NCBI RefSeq assembly: GCF_900141905.1
Contig: NZ_FQZF01000007.1
Span: 124,001 to 188,000, forward strand
Source: Muricoccus roseus
GTDB taxonomy: Bacteria > Pseudomonadota > Alphaproteobacteria > Acetobacterales > Acetobacteraceae
Length of the DNA: 64,000 nt
Direction: 5' to 3'
The notes beneath the pieces were generated by a model. That model was not told where the DNA came from. It did not search any database and saw only the letters and a list, made by a program, of their open reading frames with translations. The position numbers were made by a program, and so were the translations under genes. This document shows, piece by piece, positions 45,349 through 54,923 of this stretch. Numbering within the stretch: the first letter of the stretch is position 1; every line of letters begins with the position of its first letter.

Positions 45349-46347
45349 TCACCAGGCCGGCGGCGGCGTCCGGGCCCAGCTCGCCCCCACCGCATCCGCG
45401 CCCGATGGCAGCGGCGCCGAAGGCCGCGCCATCCAGGCCAGCATGTCCCCGATCACGACCGGCGCCTGCAGGTCCCGCAGCGGCATGTGGTGCACGCCGG
45501 TGTAATAGGCGATCCGCGCCGGAACACCCTCCGGCAGGCGTTCCAGCAGCGCCCGCGTCGCCACGGGCGGCACCAGCTGGTCCCGCGCGCCATAGACCAG
45601 CAGCACCGGCGGCATGTCCGGCCGCAGGTGGGGCGCCGCGGCCAGGGCGTCGTCCATCAGGTCCACCAGCCCCTTCGTGGTGTCCACCCGCGTTTCGCGG
45701 ATGGTCAGCGGGTCCCGCGCCATGCGCTGCAGGGCGCGCATGTTGTCGGTCGGCGTGATGCCGGGCACCGAGGAGGCGACCGCCACGCGCGGCACCACAT
45801 GCGCCAGCGCGTCCAGCAGCCCCACCATGAGCCCCGGCATGGTCGCCCGCCCCCAGACCGCCGGCGCCAGCAGCACATAGCCGGCCGCCGGCGGCGGCTC
45901 CGGCCGCGTCGCGGCCAGCAGCAGCACCGCGCCCCCCATGCTCTCCCCCAGCAGGAAGAGCGGCGCATCCGGGTGCCGTGCCTTGATCAGCCGGGCGGCG
46001 GTGGCGGCATCCTCGGCCAGCGTCGCCGCGCCCGGCCACACCCCACGGTGCGGCGCCCCTCCGAAGCCCCGCTGGTCATAGGCATAAACCGCCAGCCCCG
46101 CCGCGTTCAGCGCGGGCGCCGGCTCGGTCATGAAGTTCCGGCTGTCGTTGAAGCCGTGCAGGCAGAGCAGAACCGCCTTCGGCGCCCCCTCCGGCAACCA
46201 GGCCCGGAGCGGCAGCCGCGCGCCATCCTCCATGGTGAGCGCATCCTCCGCCAGCACGGCATCGGCGATCCGGGGGCCGGCGGGAATCAGCTGGGGCGTG
46301 CAGCCGGCCAGCGGCAGGGCGAGGAGGGCGCGGCGGGGCAGGGGCAT
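45349..46347 (-). CDS. monoacylglycerol-lipase-like alpha/beta hydrolase, lipoprotein
   Basis: The 332-residue protein has a signal and lipobox (ALLALPLAGC) and an alpha/beta hydrolase fold with VLLCLHGFNDSRN (oxyanion), YDQRGFGGAPHRG, the nucleophile elbow LLGESMGGAVLLL (Ser near residue 145), Asp in LLVYGARDQLVPP and His in YTGVHHMPLRD. This matches the Hydrolase_4/monoglyceride lipase group. It is probably membrane anchored and acts on lipid esters. It is tail-to-tail with the secreted protein gene, only 5 bp apart. Confidence 0.87.
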   Translation of the reverse strand: MPLPRRALLALPLAGCTPQLIPAGPRIADAVLAEDALTMEDGARLPLRAWLPEGAPKAVLLCLHGFNDSRNFMTEPAPALNAAGLAVYAYDQRGFGGAPHRGVWPGAATLAEDAATAARLIKARHPDAPLFLLGESMGGAVLLLAATRPEPPPAAGYVLLAPAVWGRATMPGLMVGLLDALAHVVPRVAVASSVPGITPTDNMRALQRMARDPLTIRETRVDTTKGLVDLMDDALAAAPHLRPDMPPVLLVYGARDQLVPPVATRALLERLPEGVPARIAYYTGVHHMPLRDLQAPVVIGDMLAWMARPSAPLPSGADAVGASWARTPPPAW

Positions 46348-46402
46348 CAGGGCCGGATGTGGTCCCACGCCTGGCGCCCGTCCATGCCCGCGCCGCCCAA
46401 CC

Positions 46403-47176
46403 TCAGCGCCGCTCCCCCGCCGCCTCGCCGATCGGCGGCACCGCATCCGTCATGCCCGCCAGCACCTCCGCCACATGCCGCACGCGCACCTCGCTCGCCT
46501 CGCGCTTCAGCCGCCCGGCCATGTTCAGCAGGCAGCCCATGTCGCCCGCCAGCAGCGTATCCGCCCCGGTGGCGCGGATATCGGCCACCTTGTCCGTCAC
46601 CATCCGCGTCGAGATGTCGGGATACTTCACGCAGAAGGTGCCGCCGAAGCCGCAGCACAGCTCCGGCTCGGCCAGCTCCTTCACCGTCACGCCCGGCACC
46701 TGGGCCAGCAGCGTCCGCGGCTGCGCCCGCACGCCCAGCTCCCGCAGCCCCGAACAGGAATCGTGATACGCCACCACCCCGTCATAGGGCGCGCGCGTCA
46801 CATCCACGCCCATCACATCCACCAGGAAGGCGGTCAGCTCATAGGTCCGCGCCGCCAGCGCATCGGCGCGCGCACGGTAATCCGGGTCATCCTCGAACAG
46901 GCCGGGATAATGATGCCCGATCATACCCGCGCAGGAACCGGAAGGCGCGACCACATAGTCGAAGCCCCGGAACTCATCCACCACCGCCCGCGCCAGGTCG
47001 CGCGCCGTGGCGCGGTCCCCGCTGTTATAGGCCGGCTGCCCGCAACAGGTCTGCGCCGGCGGAACCTCCACCTGACACCCCGCCTCCTCCAGCAACCGGA
47101 TGGCGGCGAAACCCACGGTCGGCCGATAGAGATCGACGAGGCAGGTGACGAAAAGGGCAACGCGGGGCTTGGACAT
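46403..47176 (-). CDS. LutA/LldE-like (Fe-S)-binding protein
   Basis: The 257-residue protein carries two CCG (cysteine-rich) domains with PPAQTCCGQPAYNSGD near residue 40 and ELCCGFGGTFCVKYPD near residue 175, which bind [4Fe-4S]-type clusters. LutA works with LutB and LutC in L-lactate oxidation, and related GlpC/GlcF proteins act in glycerol-phosphate or glycolate oxidation. No LutB or LutC is adjacent: the neighbours are a lipase-like gene and a penicillin-acylase gene, so this may be an orphan or serve another dehydrogenase. Confidence 0.85.
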   Translation of the reverse strand: MSKPRVALFVTCLVDLYRPTVGFAAIRLLEEAGCQVEVPPAQTCCGQPAYNSGDRATARDLARAVVDEFRGFDYVVAPSGSCAGMIGHHYPGLFEDDPDYRARADALAARTYELTAFLVDVMGVDVTRAPYDGVVAYHDSCSGLRELGVRAQPRTLLAQVPGVTVKELAEPELCCGFGGTFCVKYPDISTRMVTDKVADIRATGADTLLAGDMGCLLNMAGRLKREASEVRVRHVAEVLAGMTDAVPPIGEAAGERR

Positions 47177-47223
47177 CGCCCCGTAGAATAGGCCGCCCCG
47201 CGCCGCCTTGCCACTCGTCGCCG

Positions 47224-47478
47224 CGGAGGGCTCCGCCCTCCACCCGCCAAGGGCCTGAGGCCCTTGGAACCCCGTCTGACTGCCGTGGATACCCCGGATC
47301 AGTGGGGTCGCGGGCTAAGGCGCTTTTCCTGCCCTTGCAGTCGCCTCGGGTCATGGACCCGAGGCGCACCGTCAGCAGAGTGACCCGAACTTGAAAAAGA
47401 AGATGATGGTCGAAGGCACTGCCTTCGACGGGTCCGGGGAGAGGAAGAATTCCTTCTTCCTCTCCCCGGGACAGACCA
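47224..47478 (-). repeat. multi-hairpin intergenic element, copy F
   Basis: Reverse copy downstream of the penicillin-acylase gene and upstream of the LutA-like gene, which run in the same direction. P4 GAGGGC / GCCCTC, P3 CCAAGGGCC TGA GGCCCTTGG, CTGACTGCCGTGGATACC, P2 GCCTCGGGTC / GACCCGAGGC, the extra hairpin GTCGAAGGCA / TGCCTTCGAC as in copy D, then P1. Confidence 0.9.
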
Positions 47479-47492
47479 ACAGCGCAGAACCC

Positions 47493-49796
47493 TCAAGGCA
47501 CCAGCTGCTGCGTGCTCCGCGCCGCCGCCCGAACCGCGTCCCAGCCATAGAGCATCGGCACCATGCGCGCCGCCGCCCATTCCGCGTGCTGGTCAGTGTA
47601 GTGCGGGCTGCCCGGCTGGCCGGAGACGCCGTGGAACACCGCCCAGCGGCTGTTGTCCCAGTTCCCCACGTCGAAGACGTAGCGCGCCAGCGCCCCGTAG
47701 CCCGCCGCCGGCCCCACCGCCGCCAGCAGCCCGTTCGCCAGCACCGTATCGTTGTCCCCCCCGATCGGGAGGGCCGGCGGGTCGAGCATCGGCGCCGCCT
47801 CGGGGAAGAGGCCGGAGAGGGGGTGCACGAAGCGCGGCCGATGCGCCTCTCCCCATTCCGCTGCCGGCGCCCCGGCCGCCTCCCGCAGCGCCGCCCCGAT
47901 TGCCTCCTCCCAACTCCACCCGTCCAGCAGGGAGGCATCGTCCCGCCGCAGGAGGTTCGGCAGCGTCCACCAGAGCTGGTTCATCGGCGCCACCCCCGGC
48001 GCGACCGCGAGCCAGGGATGCGCCCCGGTGCCGGAAAGCCCGCTCCGCTCCGCCAGGATGCGCGTCAGCGCCCGGCGCAGCGCCACGTATTCGGTGGGTG
48101 CGGTGGCGCCCGCCTCCATGCGGCCATCCCAGGCCAGCAGCCGCTGCCGCAGCGCCTCCGCCGCGCCTTCCGCCGGGGGCATGGCCGTAAGCCGCGCCTT
48201 CAGCAGCGCCGCATTGGGGGAAAGCGTATCGCCATGCAGCCCCGCCGCATCCTCGGGCCGGAAGTCCGGCATCTCCCGCAGCCGCTCCAGGATGCGCGCG
48301 GCGCGGTAGGGCGGGTGGCAGTCCGTGCAGAGGTAATCCGGGTGATCATCCGCCACCACGCGGTTGTTGGCCGTGACGATCATCCCCTCCTCCGGGTCGA
48401 TCGCGCGCGGCATGTCGTCATGCGCGATCCAGCCCTGCCAGGCATGCTCCCCGGTCCATCCCGGCATGGGCAGCCAGCCGCTCTCGCGCGTCCGCCGCGG
48501 CACACGCGCCCGCACCAGGTGGCCGATATGCCCCGCCGTATCCGCCGCCACCAGATTGTGGTCGATCAACCCCCAGCCACGCGTGGCCTCGAACAGCCCC
48601 TCGACGCTTTCCGCCCCCGTCATGCGCGGCAGGCAATCGAAGGAGAGATCCGTCTCCGCGAACTGCACGGAGCGCAGCGAGAGCGCCGTCCCCCCGCGCG
48701 CATCCCCCGCGATCACCGGCCCATTCGGCGTCTCCAGCACCTCGAAGTGGCGCGCCGCGCCGCCGCGCACCGCCACGCTCTCCTCGCGCCGCCGCACCGG
48801 CACCCATTCCCCCGCCTGCAGCACCCGCGCGCCCTCCGCGTCGAAGCGCTCGAGGAACACGTCGTGGATGTCCATGAAGGCATGCGTCACGCAATAGGCG
48901 ACGCGGCCGTTCTGCGCGAAATGCGGAAAGCCCGGAACGCCCGGCACCGTCAGCCCGATCATGTCGAAGGCATCGCAGGCCACATGGTGCTGCGCGTACA
49001 TGTTGGGAATCTCGAAGACCCGGTGCGGGTCGCCGGCCAGCACCGGCCGCCCCGTGCCGCTGCGGGAAGGCCCGACCGCCCAGTTGTTGCTGCCCCCGCC
49101 CGTCTCGTCGCCCTGCACGCCGAGCGATTCCAGCAGCGCCCGGATGGCCGGCGCCAGCGCCGCCAGATCCGCCTCGAAACGCGCCGCCTCCACGCCCGGC
49201 GGAATGCAGAGCAGGTCGCGCCCGCCATCGTCGTAGCGCAGCTTGCCGAGATTCCCGGCGCCCACCACGGGCAGCGCCGCCGCGCGCCACAGCTTGAACC
49301 AGACGGAACCCATCAGCAGCCCCAGCCGCCGCATCACCGCGATGCTGTGCCACCCCTCCCAGGGCTCCGGCCGCGCCTCCAGCAGCCCGTATTCCACCGG
49401 CAGCGGCGCGCCGGAGGCGACGAAGGCATTCACCCCCGCCGCATAGGAATCCAGCATCGCCCGCGCGGCCTCGCCGAGCGCCGCATGGTCGCGCCGGCAC
49501 GCCGCCTCCATGCCCAGCCGGCGCACGAGGATGTCGGCTTCCGCGGCCCCGGCCCCCAGCCATTCCGCCGCGCGGCCCAGCGCGCGCCGCCGCGTCAGCT
49601 CCATCTGGAACAGCCGGTCCTGCGCATGCACGAACCCGAGCGCGAACCAGGCATCGGGCGTCGCCCCGGCCCGGATATGCGGAATGCCATGCGTGTCGCG
49701 CAGCACCTCCACTGGCCCCGCCAGCCCGGGCACGCGCAGCGTCCCCTCCATTGGTGGCAGCGCGTCGCGAAGTGTCTGCGCATCGAATACCGGCAT
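47493..49796 (-). CDS. penicillin-acylase-family N-terminal nucleophile amidase
   Basis: A 767-residue Ntn hydrolase precursor. The alpha region (about 1-210) contains RDTHGIPHIRAGATPDAWFALGF and VHAQDRLFQMELTRR; the precursor is expected to cleave itself before Ser236 in GGGSNNWAVGPSRSG, making that Ser the beta-chain N-terminus and nucleophile. The rest has VTANNRVV, GDTLSPNAALLKAR and GGDNDTVLANG. Members cut amide bonds in penicillins, acyl-homoserine lactones or other amides. I see no signal peptide, so it appears cytoplasmic. ATG 49796 is preferred because GGAGG lies 9 bases upstream; ATG 49805 is possible. It is divergent from an ABC operon with a shared operator-like motif. Confidence 0.88.
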   Translation of the reverse strand: MPVFDAQTLRDALPPMEGTLRVPGLAGPVEVLRDTHGIPHIRAGATPDAWFALGFVHAQDRLFQMELTRRRALGRAAEWLGAGAAEADILVRRLGMEAACRRDHAALGEAARAMLDSYAAGVNAFVASGAPLPVEYGLLEARPEPWEGWHSIAVMRRLGLLMGSVWFKLWRAAALPVVGAGNLGKLRYDDGGRDLLCIPPGVEAARFEADLAALAPAIRALLESLGVQGDETGGGSNNWAVGPSRSGTGRPVLAGDPHRVFEIPNMYAQHHVACDAFDMIGLTVPGVPGFPHFAQNGRVAYCVTHAFMDIHDVFLERFDAEGARVLQAGEWVPVRRREESVAVRGGAARHFEVLETPNGPVIAGDARGGTALSLRSVQFAETDLSFDCLPRMTGAESVEGLFEATRGWGLIDHNLVAADTAGHIGHLVRARVPRRTRESGWLPMPGWTGEHAWQGWIAHDDMPRAIDPEEGMIVTANNRVVADDHPDYLCTDCHPPYRAARILERLREMPDFRPEDAAGLHGDTLSPNAALLKARLTAMPPAEGAAEALRQRLLAWDGRMEAGATAPTEYVALRRALTRILAERSGLSGTGAHPWLAVAPGVAPMNQLWWTLPNLLRRDDASLLDGWSWEEAIGAALREAAGAPAAEWGEAHRPRFVHPLSGLFPEAAPMLDPPALPIGGDNDTVLANGLLAAVGPAAGYGALARYVFDVGNWDNSRWAVFHGVSGQPGSPHYTDQHAEWAAARMVPMLYGWDAVRAAARSTQQLVP

Positions 49797-49851
49797 TCCC
49801 GCCATCCTCCCAGGAGTTCCCACGGAGTGTGAAACCGGGTTGCGGCCGTGT

Positions 49852-49866
49852 CGATATATCAAATAC
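49852..49866. promoter_or_regulatory. GATATATCA operator-like site 1
   Basis: CGATATATCAAATAC sits 57 bp from the penicillin-acylase start and 30 bp from the ABC ATPase start. Its GATATATCA at 49853-49861 is repeated in a perfect palindrome at 59467-59476. It is an AT-rich island in a GC-rich genome and could be the site of the GntR regulator encoded in the same operon. Confidence 0.6.
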
Positions 49867-49895
49867 TCTCCGGGCGGATCGCCTGAGGAGAGCGA

Positions 49896-50983
<1,088 letters not shown>

Positions 50984-50987
<4 letters not shown>

Positions 50988-51856
50988 GTGGCCGCCGCCC
51001 CTCCGCCTTCCTGCTGGGCGGCCGCCGCTACAGCCCCGCCTCCAGCCTACTGCTGGCCGCGCCCTTCCTCATCCTCATCGCCATCGTCTTCATCCTGCCG
51101 CTGGCGACCCTGCTGCACGAAAGCCTCTTCGTCCCCGGCCCCACCACCGCGCATTACGCGAGGGCCTTCGAGGAGCCGGTCTATCTCCGCGTCATGCTCC
51201 GCACGCTGGGCATCGCCGTGCTCGTCACCGCGCTCGCCCTCCTCCTCGCCTGGCCGCTGGCCTGGGTCATGTCCCGCAGCAAGGGCCTCGGCCTTGCCCT
51301 TCTCGCCGCCGCCGTGCTCCTGCCGCTCTGGACCTCCGTGCTCGTCCGCACCTATGCCTGGATGGTCCTCCTCCAGCGCAACGGCGTGGTGAACCAGCTG
51401 CTGCAGCAGCTGGGCCTCGTCGATGCCCCCATCCGCCTCCTCTACACCCAGGGCGCGGTGGTGCTGGCCATGGCGCATGTGCTGCTGCCCTTCATGGTGC
51501 TGCCCATCTATTCCGCCCTGAAGGGCATCCCCGAGGACTACACCCGCGCCGCCCAGATGCTCGGCGCCTCCGCCTGGTCCACCTTCCGCGAGGTGATCTG
51601 GCCGCTCGCCCTCCCGGGCGTCACCTCCGGTTGCCTCATGGTCTTCCTGCTGGCGCTCGGCTTCTTCGTCACCCCCGCCCTCATCGGCGGCCCGCAGCAG
51701 ATGATGATCGCCACCCTCGTCTCCCAGCAGGTGCGGGAGATGCTGGACTGGCCCTTCGCCGGCGCCCTCGTCGGCATCCTCCTCGTCTTCGTGCTGGCCA
51801 TCACCATCGTTTTCAAGCGCGCCGTGCGGCTGGACCGCTTCGTGGGGTCCGCATGA
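50984..51856 (+). CDS. ABC transporter permease (PotB-like)
   Basis: A 290-residue inner-membrane permease with about six hydrophobic segments. The cytoplasmic EAA loop (EDYTRAAQMLGASAWSTFREVIWPLALPG, near residues 180-210) contacts the ATPase. It overlaps the ATPase gene by four bases and the next permease by four bases. Substrate is inferred only from family and context. Confidence 0.92.
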
Positions 51857-52683
51857 GCCGCCCGCACCGCCACAACCGCGCGGGGCGCATGGCGCTGAAC
51901 GCCGCGGCCTATGCCGTCACGGTCTTCCTGCTGCTGCCCACCCTCATCATCGCGCCCATGTCGGTCGGGCCGGAACGCCTGCTCAGCTTCCCGCCCAAGG
52001 GCTTCTCGCTGCGCTGGTACGCCGAATACTTCCAGGACAGCGACTGGATCCGTGCCACCCTCTTCAGCGCCGAAGCCGGCGTCATCGCCGCCGTCTGCGC
52101 CACCGTCATCGGTACCATGCTGGCCCTCGCCCTCGTCCGCGGCCGCCTCCCGGGCAAGGGTATTGTGGAACTGCTGGTGATCGGCCCCGTCATCGTCCCG
52201 CACATCGCGCTCGCCGTCGCGATGTTCCTCGTCTTCGAGCAGCTCCGCCTCACCGGCTCTCTGCTCGGCTTCGCCATGGCGCATACGGTGCTGGCCCTGC
52301 CCTTCGTGGTCTTCACCGTGCTGGCCGCCCTCTACCGCTTCGACGCGGAGCTGGAGCGCGCCGCCCTCTCCTGCGGCGCCGGGGCCTTCCGCACCTTCCG
52401 CTACGTCACCCTGCCCCTCATCGCGCCCGGCCTCGTCTCCGCCGCGCTCTTCGCCTTCATCATCTCCTTCGACGAGGCGGTGGTCTCCTTCTTCATCTCG
52501 GATCTCGACCGCAAGACGCTTCCGCGCAAGATGTTCGAGGATATCGACTTCAACATCTCGCCCACCCTCGCCGCCGTGGCCACCATGCTCACCGCCCTCA
52601 CCATCGTCGCGCTCCTGCTCGGCTATGCGTTGAAGCGCAGCATGGAGCGCCGGGCGCGCGCGGCGGCGGATACAGGACCATGA
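51853..52683 (+). CDS. ABC transporter permease (PotC-like)
   Basis: A 276-residue permease with six predicted helices and the EAA loop (ELERAALSCGAGAFRTFRYVT near residue 165). ISFDEAVVSFFISD and RKTLPRKMFEDIDFNISPT are typical of PotC. ATG 51853 overlaps the previous stop; the gene overlaps the GntR gene by four bases. It forms the transport channel with the preceding permease. Confidence 0.92.
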   Translation: MSRPHRHNRAGRMALNAAAYAVTVFLLLPTLIIAPMSVGPERLLSFPPKGFSLRWYAEYFQDSDWIRATLFSAEAGVIAAVCATVIGTMLALALVRGRLPGKGIVELLVIGPVIVPHIALAVAMFLVFEQLRLTGSLLGFAMAHTVLALPFVVFTVLAALYRFDAELERAALSCGAGAFRTFRYVTLPLIAPGLVSAALFAFIISFDEAVVSFFISDLDRKTLPRKMFEDIDFNISPTLAAVATMLTALTIVALLLGYALKRSMERRARAAADTGP

Positions 52684-53402
52684 AGACCATGCCCGAAGCG
52701 GCACAAGTTCTCGATTTCGTCGCCCCCGTTGGTCGGGAGAACCTCGCCGGCCGCGTCTATGACGAGCTCCGCGCCGCCCTCTTCGAGGGCCGCATGAGGC
52801 CCGGCCAGCGGCTGAAGATCCGCGACCTCGCCGCCGCCATGCAGGTCTCCGAAACCCCGGTGCGCGAGGCCGTGGTGCAGCTCGCCCGCGAACGCGCCCT
52901 CCGGCTCGAAGCCGCGCGCTCCATCACCGTCGCGGGCCTCAGCCTCGAACAGTATCTCGAACTCCGCACCATCCGGCTGGAGCTGGAAGGCCTGGCCGCC
53001 GAGGCCGCGGCCCTCCGCATCGCGCCAGGCGACCTCGGGGCGCTGGACCGCGCCAACACCGCCTTGGCCGAAGCCGAGGAGGCGGGCGACGCAACCGCCG
53101 CCAACCGCGCCAACTGGGCCTTCCACCACACCCTCTACGCCGCCGCCGCCATGCCCGAGCTGCTCTCCATCATCGAGAGCATCTGGCTCCGCAACGGCCC
53201 GATGCACACCTTCCTCTACCCCGATGCGCGCCCGACCTATCCCGGCCGCCACCGCCATCTCGACATCATCGACGGCCTGCGCGCGCGCGACCCCCGCGCC
53301 ACGCGCGCCGCCCTCTGCGCGGATCTGATGGAGGGCGGCGCCAACCTCGTCGCGCTCCTCGGCCGGATGGAACGCGACGCGGCCTGGAACACCCCCGCCT
53401 GA
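52680..53402 (+). CDS. GntR-family regulator with FCD domain
   Basis: The 240-residue protein has a winged helix (about 20-85, VYDELRAALFEGRMRPGQRL then IRDLAAAMQVSETPVREAVV) and a helical FCD effector domain (about 90-225) with the metal-binding Asp and His residues (NWAFHHTLYAAA, RHRHLDIIDGLRARD). FCD regulators bind carboxylic acids or related metabolites and usually repress nearby operons. Being inside the ABC operon, it likely controls this cluster, and GATATATCA motifs are candidate sites. Confidence 0.92.
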   Translation: MKTMPEAAQVLDFVAPVGRENLAGRVYDELRAALFEGRMRPGQRLKIRDLAAAMQVSETPVREAVVQLARERALRLEAARSITVAGLSLEQYLELRTIRLELEGLAAEAAALRIAPGDLGALDRANTALAEAEEAGDATAANRANWAFHHTLYAAAAMPELLSIIESIWLRNGPMHTFLYPDARPTYPGRHRHLDIIDGLRARDPRATRAALCADLMEGGANLVALLGRMERDAAWNTPA

Positions 53403-53452
53403 CCAGGGGAACCCCGGACCGTCCTTCAACCACCACCGACAGGAGACAGGGC

Positions 53453-54514
53453 ATGGGCGTGAATCGGAGATCTCTTCTCGCGGCCTCGGCGCTCGGCGCC
53501 GGCACGGCGGCGCTCGCGCGCCCCGCCCTGGCCCAGCGCGGCTCGGGGGAGGTGGTGGTCTGCGCGACCGGCGGGCTGATGGAGCGCAGCCTGCAGGAAC
53601 ACTTCTACCGCCGCTTCGAGCAGGAGCAGGGCATCCGCGTCCGCTCCATCCCCATCGAGCTGCCGGACCAATGGGCCCGCGCCCGCGCCGGCCAGCGCAG
53701 CGGCAACATCCCCTTCGACGTCGTCACCGCCACCCCGCCGGACCTCATCCAGCACGCCGACATCCTCGCGCCCGTGGACTGCACCACCGCGGCCATGACC
53801 CAGCACGCGCTGCCCGGCGGCTGCTTCCCCACCGGCATCATCCGCACCGCCGGCGGCATGGCCATCACCTGGAGCAAGAAGGCGTTCCCGAATGGCGGCC
53901 CCGCCAACTGGGCGGATTTCTTCGACACCGCCAAGTTCCCCGGCCCGCGCTCCCTGCCCGATACGGGGGACCGCGAATGGTGGCTCCCCCTCGCCGCGCT
54001 CATGGCCGACGGCGTCGCGCGCGACAAGCTCTTCCCCATGGATCTGGACCGCGCCTACCGCAAGCTGGATGCGCTGAAGCCCCATGTCGCGGCCTGGTGG
54101 AAGAGCGGCGACAACTCCATGCAGATCCTGCGCGGCGGCGACGCCGTGATGAGCGTGCTCTACTCCTCCCGCTCCGTGCCCCTGGCCAAGAGCGGCGAGT
54201 TCGACTTCACCTGGAACGGCGCCATCCGCGATGTCGGCAACTGGGCCGTGCTGAAGGGCGGGCCGAACACCGCCAACGCCATGCGCTTCCTCGACTTCTT
54301 CGTGCAGAACCCGCGCGAGCACCTGCCCTTCTCCGAGAAGGTCTCCTTCGATTCCAACAACCGCGAGACCGCCGCCCTGGTGCCGGAGGCGGAGCGCCGC
54401 TACCGCGCCTCCTGGCCCGAGAACTGGGACCGGCTGGTGATCGCCGACTACGAATGGATCGCAGCCAACCGCAACGCCATGCGGGAGCGCTGGGTCAACT
54501 GGCTCACGCGCTGA
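53453..54514 (+). CDS. ABC transporter substrate-binding protein (PotD/spermidine type)
   Basis: The 353-residue periplasmic protein has a twin-arginine-like signal (NRRSLLAASALGAGTAALA, with likely cleavage at ALA-QRG) and the fold of extracellular binding proteins: GEVVVCATGGLMERSLQEHF, AFPNGGPANWADFFD, FPGPRSLPDTGD and MNAMRFLDFF-like helices near the end. It should bring the substrate to the preceding permeases. Ligand unknown. It lies 50 bp after the GntR gene, and a strong hairpin follows. Confidence 0.9.
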   Translation: MGVNRRSLLAASALGAGTAALARPALAQRGSGEVVVCATGGLMERSLQEHFYRRFEQEQGIRVRSIPIELPDQWARARAGQRSGNIPFDVVTATPPDLIQHADILAPVDCTTAAMTQHALPGGCFPTGIIRTAGGMAITWSKKAFPNGGPANWADFFDTAKFPGPRSLPDTGDREWWLPLAALMADGVARDKLFPMDLDRAYRKLDALKPHVAAWWKSGDNSMQILRGGDAVMSVLYSSRSVPLAKSGEFDFTWNGAIRDVGNWAVLKGGPNTANAMRFLDFFVQNPREHLPFSEKVSFDSNNRETAALVPEAERRYRASWPENWDRLVIADYEWIAANRNAMRERWVNWLTR

Positions 54515-54523
54515 ACGAGAGAA

Positions 54524-54548
54524 CGGGCGGGCCCGCGCGGCCCGCCCG
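54524..54548 (+). terminator. hairpin between binding protein and amidase genes
   Basis: A 10-bp perfect stem CGGGCGGGCC / GGCCCGCCCG with 5-base loop, 10 bp after the binding-protein stop. Without a T-run it may protect the upstream mRNA and lower downstream expression rather than end transcription. Confidence 0.5.
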
Positions 54549-54578
54549 CGCCACACCCACCACCGGAACCCGTCCTGC

Positions 54579-54923
54579 ATGCTGGTGAACGACCCCGAGG
54601 CGGCGCATTGGCCGGTCGACCCGTCCCGCCTCGATCTCGTCGAGGAATTCCGCCGCAAGCCCCGCGGGCCGCATAGCGACGACCTGCAGAGGCTGCTGCA
54701 CCGCATGCGCTGGTCCGGCGTCGGCCGCCGCCACGTGCTGATCGTGATGGAGCCGAACCGCCGCTGGATGCTCGGCCGCCTGCCCGGCCGGCGCGGCGCG
54801 CCGGTGGAAACCTTCCCCAACCGCATCTTCACCGACCTCGCCGAGGCCGAATGGGCCGTCTTCGTCCTGCGCTGGGAAGCGCTGACGGGCCAGAAACTCG
54901 AGACGGCCGGGAACGAGCCCTGA
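54579..54923 (+). CDS. N,N-dimethylformamidase alpha-subunit-like protein
   Basis: A small basic protein of 114 residues, EFRRKPRGPHSDDLQRLLHRM near the start and RRHVLIVMEPNRRWMLGRLPG in the middle. Its size, position and coupling (its TGA overlaps the ATG of the large subunit) match the small subunit of bacterial N,N-dimethylformamidase, which is an alpha2beta2 enzyme. The assignment rests mainly on context and on partial likeness of sequence. Confidence 0.72.
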   Translation: MLVNDPEAAHWPVDPSRLDLVEEFRRKPRGPHSDDLQRLLHRMRWSGVGRRHVLIVMEPNRRWMLGRLPGRRGAPVETFPNRIFTDLAEAEWAVFVLRWEALTGQKLETAGNEP

